Source: Clavelina lepadiformis (lineage: Eukaryota; Chordata; Ascidiacea; Aplousobranchia; Clavelinidae). From it: DNA of 64,000 bases. Location: the NCBI RefSeq assembly GCF_947623445.1, contig NC_135241.1, positions 5,086,501 to 5,150,500 on the forward strand, written 5' to 3'. Shown here piece by piece: positions 36,701 through 50,447 of this stretch. The position numbers and the translations under genes were made by a program. How positions within the stretch are numbered: the first letter of the stretch is position 1; every line of letters begins with the position of its first letter. The notes under the pieces were generated by a model, which searched no databases, was not told the DNA's origin, and saw only the letters and a program-made list of their open reading frames with translations.

Positions 36701-39700
36701 TGAAAATACTCGCCTCAAGAATGAAATTTCTCAAATAGAGAAAGCAGTGTCAGAGAGAATAGGATATTTGGAACGTTACAAGGCTATGGCTTCATTTAAA
36801 ATAGGTATAATATTTTTACTAGTTATGAGCAGTGGAACATATTTTTTTTACTGCGTATTTTGATCTTCTACTGCGTTTAATCTCTACGTGTATTTCAAAG
36901 TAAGCCTACTTTGCTTTTTAACATTTTATCTGCTTGTTGATGTAGAATCTCTGCAAAAGGCTTTAGAGGGCTGTGTTCCAGAGACAGAACTCTCAGTTGT
37001 CAATCGAAGATTTGACGAACTGACCGCAAAATATCGAGACTTGTTACAAAAGGAAAATCAATTTGTTGCGAGAAATGTGCAGATTGACGCCACGCAGGTA
37101 GCTAAATAGAAAATACATTATAACCTTGATATATTATTCAGATATTTCTATTTTACGTTACAAAATGCCATGTCCCGTGTTTGCATTATTGACCATAATA
37201 CCATGATCATAATCTGGTTACACATTTTTACGTTATTTATAGAAAGTGATCAGCTGTGTATACTTTGCAAAAGTTGCCATTCTGCGCACGTACTAGTCAT
37301 AGTATAGTTGTATAATTATGCTACCAATAAACGTCGCTACATAATATCGATTTGACTATAAACTATACAATTTCATCTGCCAAATTATGAAGATGGAAAA
37401 GGAACTGAAAAATTGAGTAGCATGCCGTTGAACTGTCTTGTTAAGCTACAATTTTATCACTATAGGACACGCAGATCGTCCTTATGCTTAAAAGAGCAAC
37501 TTCGGTGATATTTTACTTGAATAATGGTCGCAAGCAGTGTTTACTGTCACTTCAACCATCAATATGATTGCGTTTCCTAACGTTCCCAAAGCTTTGGACG
37601 ATGCGTTCGTTTTTTCGACTTTTTCTCACTTAATCACAAAATTTTAACGAAGGTTTTCAATAAAAATGGAAAGTATCAGTTCGCTGAAGTTTTACGAAGT
37701 CGCGGCTACGAACAAGTTTACGAAAAAAGTTGTCTAATGTCTCCTCGGTTGTTTGACGCATCATTTGAACTAAGTTTATTTTATCCTGCTCAGGCGGAGC
37801 TTAAAATAGTTCTGGAAGAAGCAGATGCACTTCGGCAAGAGCTTGCCATCGAGAAGGAGAAGAGACACACTCTGGAGGCTTTTGTCAAGCGAGATTCTTC
37901 ATCACTTACGTCCAGCAGTAAAGAAGCAATCAGTTCTGCAGTTAATGCAGCACTTCAAAAGGTAAGTTATGCAGATACGTTGGTACCGAATAAATGGTTG
38001 CAACGTCTGTTTTTATAAAGCTTTTCCTGTGTTGAAACTTGCGTTATATTGCTCACTCGATGTCAGATAATTTTATAGTAAACACTGTGTTTGTCTTTAA
38101 TACTTGAAAATTAGGTAATTGTTAGATTTTGGCATTAGTCACTTACATAGTGTGCATATTACTGTTTTGTGAGACGTTGAATAGATTGGATATAAAATTA
38201 AATAAAACTTGGTACTAAACCATTTCAATCAGGTTTTATAAACGATGTTATCATATTGCCAGACTTTCTATAAGCAAAATCGTGTAAGTTACATCTTACT
38301 CGAAAATAGAAGAAATGGCAATATACGTCATCGTACTCTTGTTACATGCAACCTTTTTGTAAATTTGCTCTCAGATTTCGAGGGACATTTTGTGATTAAT
38401 CAATCGTCATCGTGTAGGAAAAAAGTAGGCCTCGGGTCGTAGTAACGCGTTTGGCCGCTACGCTTCACTGAAAAGCTGGTATTTCAAACGACCTATTGTC
38501 GGTATTGCTTGGTACCGAGCGACTGGAACTGTACAGACTCTGTTAGCATGTAAGGTCTACGCACTAATTTCTGGCGAATTAAAGTAATCCTGGAGTTCTC
38601 ATTTCTGTACGGCGCTGACTACTTTTCTGATTTCAGCTTAACTTCAGGAAAATTGTAAAGACAACAATCAAGCTAGATATGCAGGGTATAGCAACTTCAT
38701 GAATACATCTTAATGTTAGCAAAGCATTTTTTCACCAAAGTTGGATCACAGTGCTATGATCTGCTGACGATCGGCCGCCCTAGGTTAGAGAGAAGAGTCA
38801 AAAATAGTAATTCATTTCAACTCATTTACACCGCATTAATCAGCGCAACTGCAGACCAAAACGGACGCGGCTGTGCATTGTAACGTTGTTTCAACAAAAT
38901 GCAAGAGTAAGTGCAGAACAGGACATGATACGTCATCCGTGAGCAACACAGGCACAGCTCGCATGTTTGCGATAGAAGCTTACTGTATACACTAGATTAC
39001 CGAAATTAGTTTTAGGCTACCGGACGTTGTTTTGTCGTCTTTTGCCTCAGGAAGCGTAGTTTTAGGATTTAGAACCAAATTTTTTCTTTAGACTTGGACA
39101 AATCTGAAGTGCTGTAGGCCTATGTTTAAAATGTTACACTTACGCTTTCTACAGTAGTTTGCATAAGCTATTAATAGGATTTTATGCTTAAACTGCACTT
39201 GCAATGTATTAATTCTTGAAAATGGCGTAAATCAGATTGTTCTGGTCAAAATGGATAAGTTGGGTGAGTGTTGTTTTTGTATTTCATTTCTATGTTAATT
39301 CTAGCCAAGTCTGTTCTGTTTTTTACTTAGTTACAATGTAGAACGAGAAAGCAGCTTAGTTTTCATAACTAAAAAAACATATTTTCTTTGTTTACGGTAA
39401 AATCAGCATTGGGTAACCTTTCGTGTCAAACGCAGATATTAGCGCGCTCTTACTCAACGTCAAACAACAGCTTGATCAGAAAAGGAGCAGTTTTTCGCGT
39501 CGCAAATTGTGCATCGTTTTGACAACAGTTCTGCTTATAGTGCTACAATTATTGCAGGTATATAAGAAGCACAATGCTTTGTTCAATACGTGCTGTTTAT
39601 CAGGTAAAATTGGTTGGTTTATCAGCATTACCTTTTTATAATAGATCATATTTCTACATGCCACTGTTTTTTCCCGGAGCGTTCTGTCAGGCATTATTAT

Positions 39701-42700
39701 TGCGTTCTCGGCCATTACAGTTGTGCTGAAATTAGCAGAAACAATCGAGCCGTACATCAATAAGAACAGGTTGAGTAAAGACGGTAAGTAAAATGTGTGA
39801 TTCTGTACATTTATTTTTTTCAATTGTCTGGTAACCACCTAAACGTTATTCGCTATGTAGATATATGATGCTATATTACGCTATGATATAGTTTATAATT
39901 GTATAAAAGATAAAGAACCATCACTGCGAAATATACGCGTTTAAGTTCACATTTCAGAGATCGAGGCACACCACAAGGCCAACGTGCGCCTCGAGTACGC
40001 TCTGATGATGTCACTTGCTGGTGGTAAAGTCGTACTTAAGGAAGCGAATGAAGAAGCTGGGTAGAAAGTGGTTCTTCTGAAACATGCCCTTGCATTATAT
40101 AATCGTATCGATCACAGTACACACATTATCCGGACGTTTATTGTGGAAAGAAGTTTCGATTAAAAAAGCTTAAACTTTATAAAGTGTTAGTCTTTCGTAC
40201 TGCCTTGTGTTTTTACCGATTTTGTCTTTTTTTCCTTTGCATTTTTGGTTTTGATATTATTTTATTAACATTAAAATTGATATTTCACTCGTGAAGGGAG
40301 TTTTTTGTTCTCAGGCTTGTTTACAAATCGAAACGTTACTAATTACCTATCGCCCTTAATAGTTTATGGTGCAGAAAGTTACACTCTATGCAGTTATAGC
40401 ACCCAGATACTAACCAACACACTCTACGTCACTACTTGTTTGCATTTATTCTGTTCTCATCTTCCAGTTCACCCAACCTTTACATATTCCGTTGTGTACA
40501 AAAGCATTGGATGTTTGCTTTTTATGCATCAATGTAAATAAGAAGAATACAATAAACCTCATGACCGCATGTCAGGTGTTAGGTCTATGCTTTGACGTTG
40601 TGGTATTTGCACAGAGGCATTTCATTTTGTGCTAAGTCTCTGCAGTATCGTTGCTGGGTTGATAAATAATTAATAAAAACGAAAACAATAGCAATAAATT
40701 TCTGTGTAGCTGAGATGAAAATAGGCATACACCGCAATGCTTTAAGTAAATACGAAAAATTGGCCTAGACTTCGTTAATTAGCAATATTCGGTAGATTTG
40801 TATGAAATTAAGAGAAATTGTGACGACGATATGTATATGCATATGGTGGTATGGTATGCGTATGTAATTCGTCGATATGTGGATGTATGATGTGTGTATG
40901 CGTATGTGATTCGGTATGCGTATGCAATTCCTCTCAGTAAACGCAACTCGCTCATCTTGTTTATGAAATATTAACGCAAAACGAAATATCTGCCTGGCTT
41001 TAAAGAAGCAAAGCGTTGTACCACGTGTTTTCATACTATAACGTTGATAAATGAAAAACAGATGGAGTATGGTTTTATTTTGTTGCAATATCGAAAAGCG
41101 TTTATGCGGGTTTTCACGAAATACATGTCCAAAACTAGATTTTTCATATACCCTATTCGAAATGGTTTCAGCGTCTCACAACACACTCATTGTTACGTTG
41201 CTGTAGTTTAAATAACTATTATGACAATACAGGTAACCGTTTTGGAAATGAAAGAATTAAATGAGCGTCAGAAAGCGGAACACGCAACAAGGATGTACAA
41301 CCAACTTCGATCGTCGCTTGATGAAGTGCAAGTTCGAAATTCGGAGTTAGAGCGAAAGTTTTCAGAGGTAAATTGTGAACCTCGGTCTCCGTCCGTGTTT
41401 TTGCGCACTACTTAATATTGCTACGTAATTAGCTGCAAGTTTTCTTAATGGCAAGAGCAGAAAACATAGTTCAATTCTAAAAATGTAAAAAATAAGTAGA
41501 AATAAAATACATACATACAAAAATACACAGACATTTGCTTCAATGCACATAAATTTTATCTCTTTGCAGTTGACTAAGCTCAACCTAGCCGCACAACAAG
41601 TTGAGAGAGACCTGCGAGATGAATTGGCGGAGGTTGTGCCAAGATCAGTCAGTGACGCTGATCGAAAGAAGATTATTAAGCTGGAGGAAGAGCTCGCAAA
41701 GACTAAGGTATTCTGGCCTTAAATTTGATCTGACATAACAGGTGGTTTTATTTTTGGTAAAATACCGGACTTCAGTTGTCACATGTTGTGGTCATTAACA
41801 CACGAACGTGGTTATTTGCCGCCTAATCTTTCATTGTTGCATGCTATTTTTTGATGATGTTTAGGTTAAAATGTCAAAGCTGCAAGACATCTCTGACATA
41901 TCCCACCACCAGCTGCAGAGTGTGCAGACCCAGCAGCAGGCCCGTGAACGAGAGTTGAGATCACTTCGCCAGCAACTTAGAGAGTTCCAGATACAAACTG
42001 ACCAAAATGCTCTGATAGGTAGCCACGCAGGCAGATTAGTTTATTTAAACTTCCATTTTTTACTACAAAACTTACACACTTAGCTATTGGTAATAAAATG
42101 TACGGTAAAAAACTTGGTTTCCTTGTCACTACAAGTACCGCCACTGTCATCCTCTAACTATGGTTACCGTTTAAAAACCTGCTACTTTTAACAATGACTT
42201 GATTTCTTTTAGGTCAGTTGCATCATCAGATATTAAACCTGCAGGCAAGTGAGATTGATGCACAGAGAAAGCTTGAGACCTCGAAGAAAGATGTAACAAA
42301 GCTTCAAGCGCATGTCATTAAACTTGAGAAGAAAATAGGTAAGTCATTTCCTGAAAAACATTTGTACTGCTGACCGATTTAAGACACCATTCTAACATAT
42401 AAATAACACTGAAGATATACAAACACACAGTGGTGATTTGTGCAAAGTCTGTGTTAATCATTTCCTGATAATTGTGAATCTTATCAGATGAAAAAGAAGA
42501 TGCGGTTTATCTCACTCGGGCAGAAGCTAACAATAGAAACCGGCAATTAAAGAAGACGATACAGAGCTTAAGGCAGCAGTTCAGCGGAGCTCTGCCCCTT
42601 CTTCAGCAGGAGAAGTTTTCAAAATCTTTGGTTCGGTGAGATCAGAATCAAACTCCTCCTCAGAGATTCTTCAGTGGAGAATTTATTTCTTTTCTTCCCC

Positions 42701-45700
42701 ATATTCCAGATTGCAAGAGGATAAGGCTCTTATCCAAGAAGAGTTAAAACGTGTGCGGATGGAGCGTGAAAAACTGGAGGATAGATTAGCAGAAGCGGAC
42801 ATAAAGAAGCAAGGACTGGAAGAGCTGAGGAAGGCAATCGAAGTAAGAATTTTCTAAGCTCAAAAAGTCGTTTGATATGATGAAGTGAAAATAGCTAAAA
42901 ACTCTTAGATTTACCAAAAACATTTATGTAAGTTTATAACATTAAAACCTTTCCGCTTTCAAAGATTAATGTCTTCTATGGTTGGATCCAATCATGCCTT
43001 ATTACTTACTGTAGTAGTACGGTCGCGTTTTAAGTACTATTCAACTGATTACAAAGCAAAGCGATTCAAAAATGTATCATGTCAGGACCAGAGAGGTGCT
43101 GACAAGCTAACAGAGTGGTCTCATCGCATGGACGTCATCAGGTTGCAAGACATGAAGCTTCAGCGGCAGGTGGTCAGGCAAGGAGAACAGATAAAATATG
43201 TGGAAAGTTTGAATACTCAACACGAAAGAACTATCTCAAGTTTGGAAGAAGATATTGTTTTAATGCTAAAGGTACACCCATTACTTTCAATGTTCATAAT
43301 TGTCACAAACTAGTATTGTTACTGTGATAAATATTATTGTCATTCATGGATATTGCGAAGTAAGTTACAACCGCAACAAGTTTGTACACTACTGCAGTCT
43401 GTATTTTTACCTAATATGATGCCATCCCCTTTCTAACAAAAACGAGTTAGTTTTTCTAAGTTGGAGTAGAGCACCCGGCATGCAATAATATAGTTTTCAA
43501 TATACTTCAATGATTCTCCTGAAGGCACAGGAACAACATCAGGTTGAGTGGGAGGTGCGTGAAATGGAGTTGGAGAGATTGCTTGACCAATTCCAGTCTC
43601 AGCAAAGCGAAGTCAAGAAGAAGGCGAGAAGGTAATCAACTTATAAGCTTGATTCGGTCTAATACTTTGCCATGTCGCCTAATGTGCCGTCGCTCATGAG
43701 CCGACGTTGCCTTCACAACCTTGGTATAGTTACATGTCGAGTATCACTTAAATCTCAAGACAGTATTGGTACCGTGATAAAACTGACGTTTTACATGCGG
43801 TTATGGTCTAATACGAAGTCGTATAGTTTGAAACTTTTTTGAATTTTGAGGCTTGAAGATGTTGCGCAAACTTTACCGGACCCATCGCTACCTTCCGACG
43901 TTCAGCTTACTAAAGCACTCGGGACCATTAGAGAACAGATCAATACCATCAAGAGCATGCAGGGTCAAAATAAGGTAAAAAAGTTTACGTTACTATCTTC
44001 CGCACGTTATGGATTTACATCAATATGAATGATTGGACTCGGGTATTTAAGTACAATTGACATTGACCATTTCAGACCCAAATTTTTAGCCGTTTTACAT
44101 ATCAAGGTTAACTGTATGTACTGTTTTATTCTAAAGGCTCTTGAACTTGAAAATGACCGACTTAAAGATGTACGTCACAATCTTGAAGGCGAGGTTCATA
44201 CTCGTGACAAGATAATTACTGAACTGAGGTTGCATGTTCCGACGACAAGAGTTGTGCCAACGAAGGTAACACCAGGTTCTCATATATCTTATCCAGAACG
44301 CTTTTTTACTTGCTTAAATATGTTTCAGAAACGTTAGATAAAAGCATGACTTCCTTTTCTTTTACCTTATTCCGTAGGACACGGATTCAACGCAACAGCT
44401 TAAGGTTGCCATGGAAACAATAGAAACGTTAAAGAAGAGGTTGTCATCAAAGGAAGAAAGCTTGAACAGGTGATAGCTTCACACTTCAAGTCTGGAAAAA
44501 ATGTGTTTGGAATTTTTGCTCCTCGTGTTGAACTCTTTTCCCGATTCTTAGATTCAAGAAGCTTCTTGAGGACTCCAGGAAAGAGCAGGAATCGATGATT
44601 GCCTTGCATGAGAGGGAGCTCCTCCTGATGCAACAAAAGATTCATGGAAGAACAGATGATGTTTTTACGAGATTCAAACAAGCCGCCTCGGTCAGTGAAA
44701 GAAACGTGACAGTTTTGCGCTCTGAGCGTTATCGAATTCTGCAAGTCTTTTTATACATCAAACAAGATCGAATAATATAGATTATGTGCTTATTTTTAAA
44801 CCTTAATTTGCCGAAGAGTATCTTAGCATCAATCGTCATTACATCATATCCACACAAATAACGTTGTTGAGCTAAAATTATTGGTGTTAGTTTTTCTTGG
44901 TAGACGATGGTATTGCTCCCACGCGTAATTGCACTCAGAGGCATTGTTTGTTTTGTAGTAGATCTTTTTTACTTGCATAGCTGGTATAGCTGTACTGTAA
45001 TTGCTATCTTATTACGCTGATGATTAATTATCATGAAACCAGACAGACGTTTTTTGTCAATTGAATGTGGATGTTAATTTCGCGTGGATATAAATCTAAG
45101 GGAACGGTTTTATTTTTTGTTTTGTACTTATCCGTACCAACTTGCGTAACATCAAACCAAAGTTTTTTTCATTATTCTTTTAGGGAGCCACTTCTGGAGG
45201 TCGTTCGAGTGCTCCGACGGCTCAGCAGCTGCAGCATCTTGATGAGCTAGAAGGGATGGTGAAGGAGCAGGATGCAGCGATGGCTGCTCTCATGGATCGA
45301 GTCCGCGCTGCGAACGCTGACGTCACGAAGCAGAAACGAACCATAGCGGAGAACAGGAGAGACTATGAAGAGGAAAAGAGGAAGTAAGTTTAGTGCAGGG
45401 ATCGAAGATGATCATGCCTTTTAAGAAAACCTATGTCTGTTGTATTGTATTGCTATAAACAATCCGTAAAGAATCGTGTCACTTTCTACTCTAATTTAGG
45501 AAAATGTTTTCATGCTTCTTTGTCCAGTGCATAATAATGGTCGACTCTAGAAAAGTTTCATCAGCTTAACATTAAATTTTATAACATTTGCAGGATATTA
45601 GAAGAACATGAATCTGTTTTGAAAACGATCCGATTAAAATTGGCCAAGAAACATCGTAGAGTTGAAGAACTGGAAAAAGTACGTCGGCTTGTAGAGGGTG

Positions 45701-47463
45701 ATACCATTATCGCTCTTTCTCTTACTTGAAAAATTCTTTCCTTAATTTCAATGCATTCTGTTGTCAATGTGCTCAAAGTGCGCGTAGTTTTACTTCGGGT
45801 GTGTGCAGATGTCAGTAATAGTTGAATTTTATTTTAGAAATATTGCTTTTATCAGGAACTTTCTGTTGTAAACGACGAGCTCCAGCGACAGAAGGAAGCA
45901 AACACACGAGCGCCATCTAACGCCATGAAAAATCTAGTCGCTCGATTGAAAGCACAACTGGAGGAAAAAGAAAAGCAGCAACAGGTGTCGTGATATTTCC
46001 CTTATCCCTGTTTATGCAACGAACGTGTTACATTTCTGAGTTACTACGTTCTACAGTATCCGTCCATTTTAAGGCGTGAAAAAAATTATTTCTTTTTCAT
46101 TCTGTGCAGAAATTAAGTGTCGCTTTGACCGAGCTACGAGCCGACCTTGTCAACCAGGCGCAAGAGAACGTGAGAGCGCACGCAGCTGATGAGAAAGATG
46201 GCAAGAACGTTAAGATTTTGGTGGACAGAAGAACATCTCACTTTAAGGTATATACACCAGTTAACGCTTTGCAATTTATTTTTGATGAGGACATCTTTCT
46301 TCTGATACCGTATTTTTTTAAGACGTCACTTGCATGCGCTGCGATACGTTTTTTACATCTCTGTAGACAGGAGTTTCGTAAATATATGTTTTTCATATTC
46401 TGAACAAGTATATAAGGGCAGCAACATTATTTTTATCATTAATTGATGATTTTTTGCAACTTGAAGATGTTATCGCAATTATACCAGTTAACCAATACTC
46501 CATTCTTCGTTTTTAGGTTGAAATCGAAGACCTAAAAGACAAGGTTGCCGAACTACAGCGAGGATTGAAGCAATCGAAAAAGACAGAGGATACCCTGAAA
46601 GCTGAATTGCGTAAAGTTCTGGAAGAAATTGAGAAGAAAGAACAAACTATTAAAAAGTAATTTTGCTCACGCCGGGAATAAGCTACCTCAAATTTGTGTT
46701 AATTTGTTAAAGTTGTTTTGTGTGCTTGAAAATTTTGTATTTCCATTATAACGAGTACGTTGTTAGGTTTCGAGTGTTATTATCTTTATTCTAATCCAGA
46801 CTTAAACTCGAGATCAAGACGAAGAATTCCGACATCTTCCAGCTTCGTGATAAAGTTAAGCGGTTGGTCAATAGCAAGGGCCCTGACACTGGCTTGAAGT
46901 TTGTTGAAGAAAAACCTGTTAAACTGTCACGGGAAGAGAGTTCCAGCTCCGAGGAACATGAGAATAAGGAACCCGTTGTCGAAGAAGTAGTTCCTGTCGA
47001 TGCGGCTCCTGAACAAGCTTCCAGGTCAGAATTTTTGGTTTCATTCAATTTTTCAGTTTTTATTGTTTTTTTTTTGTGAGTAATCGTAATACGTTATGTG
47101 CTATTTTTGTGTAAATTATCAAACAGTACTTAGTTTGTAATTAGGGTGAGCTGCAAAATTGGCATTTCTTGTGAATTACACTTTCATACTCTGTGCAGCA
47201 TTTAATATAATGGTTTTCGATAAAAACAAAAACAGAATATTTATGGAACTTTCACCCGTTTGTTTTTTTTTTTCAGGCCGACGTCAGCGAAGTCAAGATT
47301 ACCGAGAGCCCGGACTTCACTGGCGGATGTCGAGAAGATTAACAAGTTAAAGTCAGAGATAATCATGTTGAAAGAGGAAAACGAAAATTTAAAACAGAAA
47401 CTGAAACTAAAGACAGAAGAACCAACCAAGGTTAGATATGCAGCAAGAATGCTGATATTGTAA
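30794..47463 (+). CDS. CEP290: CEP290, ciliary transition-zone coiled-coil protein (C-terminus missing)
   Basis: Forty phase-compatible exons give 1,936 codons: 30794-30967, 31165-31248, 31355-31552, 31872-32027, 32275-32457, 32544-32756, 32836-32997, 33108-33276, 33459-33544, 33867-34046, 34311-34441, 34680-34821, 34943-35080, 35378-35539, 35662-35808, 35971-36085, 36186-36298, 36452-36569, 36670-36804, 36946-37097, 37794-37961, 41233-41367, 41570-41707, 41865-42018, 42213-42338, 42488-42635, 42710-42842, 43086-43271, 43525-43631, 43851-43974, 44137-44265, 44378-44469, 44552-44690, 45184-45383, 45594-45678, 45856-45984, 46110-46247, 46517-46656, 46800-47024, 47277-47430. The product is coiled coil throughout. 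Collinear matches to vertebrate CEP290 include RERLGIDPRDLED, FKAQVDQLTGRNDELR, LEMKELNERQKAEH, RQQFSGALPLLQQEKFS and LPDPSLPSDVQL. CEP290 bridges axoneme and membrane at the ciliary gate. Exon 40 either reads through to a stop at 47461-47463 or splices to an unseen exon. Human CEP290 has 2,479 residues, so about 500 C-terminal residues are absent. Intron 5 uses a GC donor. Intron 21 (3.3 kb) holds another gene. Confidence 0.88.
39251..40064 (+). CDS. N: diverged two-TM SLATT-like protein nested in CEP290 intron 21
   Basis: 126 residues from exons 39251-39263, 39436-39603, 39691-39783 and 39958-40064, all in phase. Like S1 it starts with a 13-nt, phase-1 coding exon (MDKL). It continues with a helix (LLLNVKQQLDQKRSSFSRR) and TM1 (CIVLTTVLLIVLQLLQV), then a loop, TM2 (IIIAFSAITVVLKLA) and a C-terminal helix with HKANVRLEYALMMSLAGG. 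That helix aligns with RHVNYRIEVAEAGG of the array genes. The phase-1 junction before the C-terminal helix is kept, while the intron between TM1 and TM2 is differently placed. The variable linker and basic patch are missing. It runs on the same strand as CEP290. A chance set of splice-compatible frames is the alternative. Confidence 0.6.
40829..40925. repeat. TATG/TATGCG low-complexity repeat
   Basis: An alternating purine-pyrimidine-rich run of ATATG, GTATGCG and GTATGTAATTCG units inside CEP290 intron 21. Confidence 0.65.
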
Positions 47464-49098
47464 AAGTATTTTTGTTATCAGGTTGACACATTGACCAATT
47501 TGTGTCTGGGTTTAATTCTTACAGGAAATTATGTTCTTTACAATCGTATCGTGGTGTTTAAGGCGACTTGTATTCGATTAGACTTAGTACAGTGTAGGAT
47601 ACCCTAACTGATGACAACCTTTGGTGTCGAGTTATACAGTTTCGTAATCTAACAGACCTGTAGAAAATCTAGGATAGTTAAGATGCTTGGCTACTCTAGA
47701 ACTTTGCTGAAAATGAATTAAATCAACAAAAACGAGATAAAGGGAAAAATTCTTCAAATCTATGATTGGACGAAAAGTTGCACACTGCACGAAAGCTTTA
47801 TTAGTGGTAAATTTACGAAATTTCCTACAAATGCAATAGTAAATTATTACTACCAGGAAGTAAAACGGAAACAGGTAAATATACTGACAAAAAAGATAAT
47901 CTCACTGCGCCAGAAACAGCATCACAAAAATTAAAACGTGTCAAAAACGCCAATGTTTTTCTATACTTTCAGAGTTTGGGTTAATTTTAGAAATACTGTC
48001 AACTAAAACTTGGGATTTTTAATACGTTTTTTGAATTATTCCTGCCTTGGGATAATTGTGCCAGGGACTTGTTAAAACTAAGACGTCTCACTTGGCAGAA
48101 CTTGCACATTGCTGGTGGAAAAATTGGATTTGTTGGCAGTGTTTTGTCCGTGCACATTTGGTGATCAGTTCCCAATAGTTTACTGTCACTATCGCTTTGA
48201 AATAGCTGGAGATGAATCTGAACAATAGTCCAGGCTTAAAACACGTTGTGACTAATCATGTTAATATTTACGATATCGATCTATTTTTTGCGATTAACCG
48301 TTGGCAATAGAATGACATGTTTTACTAATTCATGACAAATTAGCGCCATTAAAACGTTATAAGCTATGTCACTTGTCGAATATAAACTGCTTATCTAGTC
48401 TGTTGCAAAATTAAGTCTCGCCAGAAGAACAATTCTGCTGGCTGTTGTGCCGCCAGGATTTCTCGTCTCGCCGTACATGATTCATTAAGGACTAATAACG
48501 CCAAATTTTCATCAGACAATTTTGTGGTTTTACCAGAAAAAAATAAGCGATTTGTATTAACTGGATCTCTACGGACCAAGTATATTTAAAACGCTGACCT
48601 TGTTATTCATCGCTTGCACATTCTGGTTTAAAGCGCTGTTCTCAGTTGGGAATGCAATATACGTATAGTTGCTGACCACCAAATCATATTTTTTGTTTGG
48701 GACTAACATGAACAATTAAACACTTACGATTAAATAAATTTGTTGTACAGAGTTAACACAAGCTGACATTGAAAACGTGACATGGCGGTTTGATAACACG
48801 CAGAAAAGGAAATGACGTGGTTTTAAGCGCCGAATAGCTAAAACAGCAACTAAAATCACTGGAAAATGCTAATCTGTAAATCCATGGAAACCGCCCATAA
48901 GATTTAAGCAAATGTGTTACAACGACGCGGTTGTTTCAGTCACTAGAATACAACGAAAACAAAGCTATATTATACCTGAGATTGTATTTCAGAAAATGTA
49001 ACAACGCTCTCTTAATTGTATGATAAAATATAAATAATATCATGTGTGAAACATGGACGTTGTTGCAAATACGTACATATGCAAATAACTTCTATTTT
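47464..49098. other. Gap between CEP290 and the two-TM array, no gene seen
   Basis: CEP290 C-terminal exons were expected here, but no plus-strand coiled-coil frame with splice sites is visible. Open frames are short and unlike CEP290. Confidence 0.5.
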
Positions 49099-50447
49099 TT
49101 AATACGCCGTTAAAAATGCGGGCACTTCTTTATTTATGGATAGTAGTGCGGTGTTGAGGAGTTTCACGGTGTCATCAGTGATTCCATCTGCCTCTGCCAC
49201 CTCTATACGATAGTTGACATGTCGACCCAAAGTATCATAGAGTTTGGCGGCTAAAATTAATATAATAACGCATGTTAATTCTGTTCTATTTGAAAACTGT
49301 TGTATGAGACAGACATATTGCTGAGAATTGAAATTACTTGCAAGAAAATGAAATACCCAAAAATTTTGAAACGTGACAAAAGGACATCATCAATGTTAAT
49401 AAGTTCTTCTGTTATTTTCTATTATTATTTTAAAATTTCCACTTTACCTTTTTTGCACTTTTGACTTTTCTCTGCCCATTTCAATTTCAATTGAATTGCT
49501 AAAATTGCTCCAGTAATTGCTGGCAAAATAGTTGCAAGAGCTTGTTTGGTTTCGTTCTCTACGGTTTGAATTTGAAAAACAATGACCTGGAAAGAAAGCG
49601 TATACGAAAAGAAAATCGGTTGAATGAAATAGTTATAATTGTCCTGTAAATTTTTATTTACCAAGAACTTGGCTGCTTACTATAGAACGATTCTTGACAA
49701 ATTAGAACTATGTTTACCCATATGGTTATGATTATGTTCAAACAAAATTTTAAATTTGGTAAAATAACCAAATCTAACTGAGTTTTTAGATAAATAGATA
49801 CCTGTGCAACTTGCAAGACTATAACCAATAAGGTCACAATGAGATTTGCCAGTTTAAAAATTCCTGTCCTCTTTTGCCATCTAAGATATCCCTTTTGAAA
49901 CTTTACCGACAAAGCCTTTAAAGCTTTTATGTGGTTAACATCTTGATGGTTTTTGACCTAAAGTCGGTTAATCCGGCGTTAGCAAAAAAGAAAGATATTT
50001 TTGTGATAGCAAAGAAACGTAGAATTACTCACGACTATTTCTCTCTCCAGGAACGTTGGTTTGGTTCGTTTCTTTGGCGCGCTTTCACCTGCTAAGGATG
50101 AACATTTTTTTGTTTAAGCTTTATGTTACCAATATATGGTCTTAGTAATCATTACCGGCTTACTTTTTATCGACGTAGGCATGTAATCTTTAGCTTGACT
50201 ACTGGTAGACGCCTCTTGGTTTGTTTTTGTTGCATCATTGTCTTCTGTTAATCGTACAATGTGTGCTGCGGAACATTAATGTTAAATTCTTTCTGCGAAA
50301 ACTATGCTAAAGCGAATTGCAGTAACAAAAACTTTAAGAAGAAACTTTATATCAATTTACACACTTTGAATTATCACTTTTTACATTGCATGCTGACAGT
50401 CCGTTGAAAATCAGCAACTTACTTTCTTCCCCGTTTCCTTGCCCCAT
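49099..50447 (-). CDS. S2: two-transmembrane SLATT-like family protein
   Basis: 209 residues from six exons: 50447-50423, 50265-50164, 50088-50033, 49957-49802, 49586-49448, 49250-49099. Exon 1 is MGQGNGEE. The linker exon is Thr/Ser/Asn-rich, and exon 3 is shorter than in paralogues (56 nt; APKKRTKPTFLEREIV). Exon 4 has YLRWQKRTGIFKLANLIVTL leading into TM1. Exon 5 holds TM2 (LPAITGAILAIQLKLKWAEK). Exon 6 is the conserved AAKLYDTLGRHVNYRIEVAE helix, ending KEVPAFLTAY. No lesions are seen, so the gene looks intact. It is the array member closest to the CEP290 3' end, facing it tail to tail. Confidence 0.8.
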
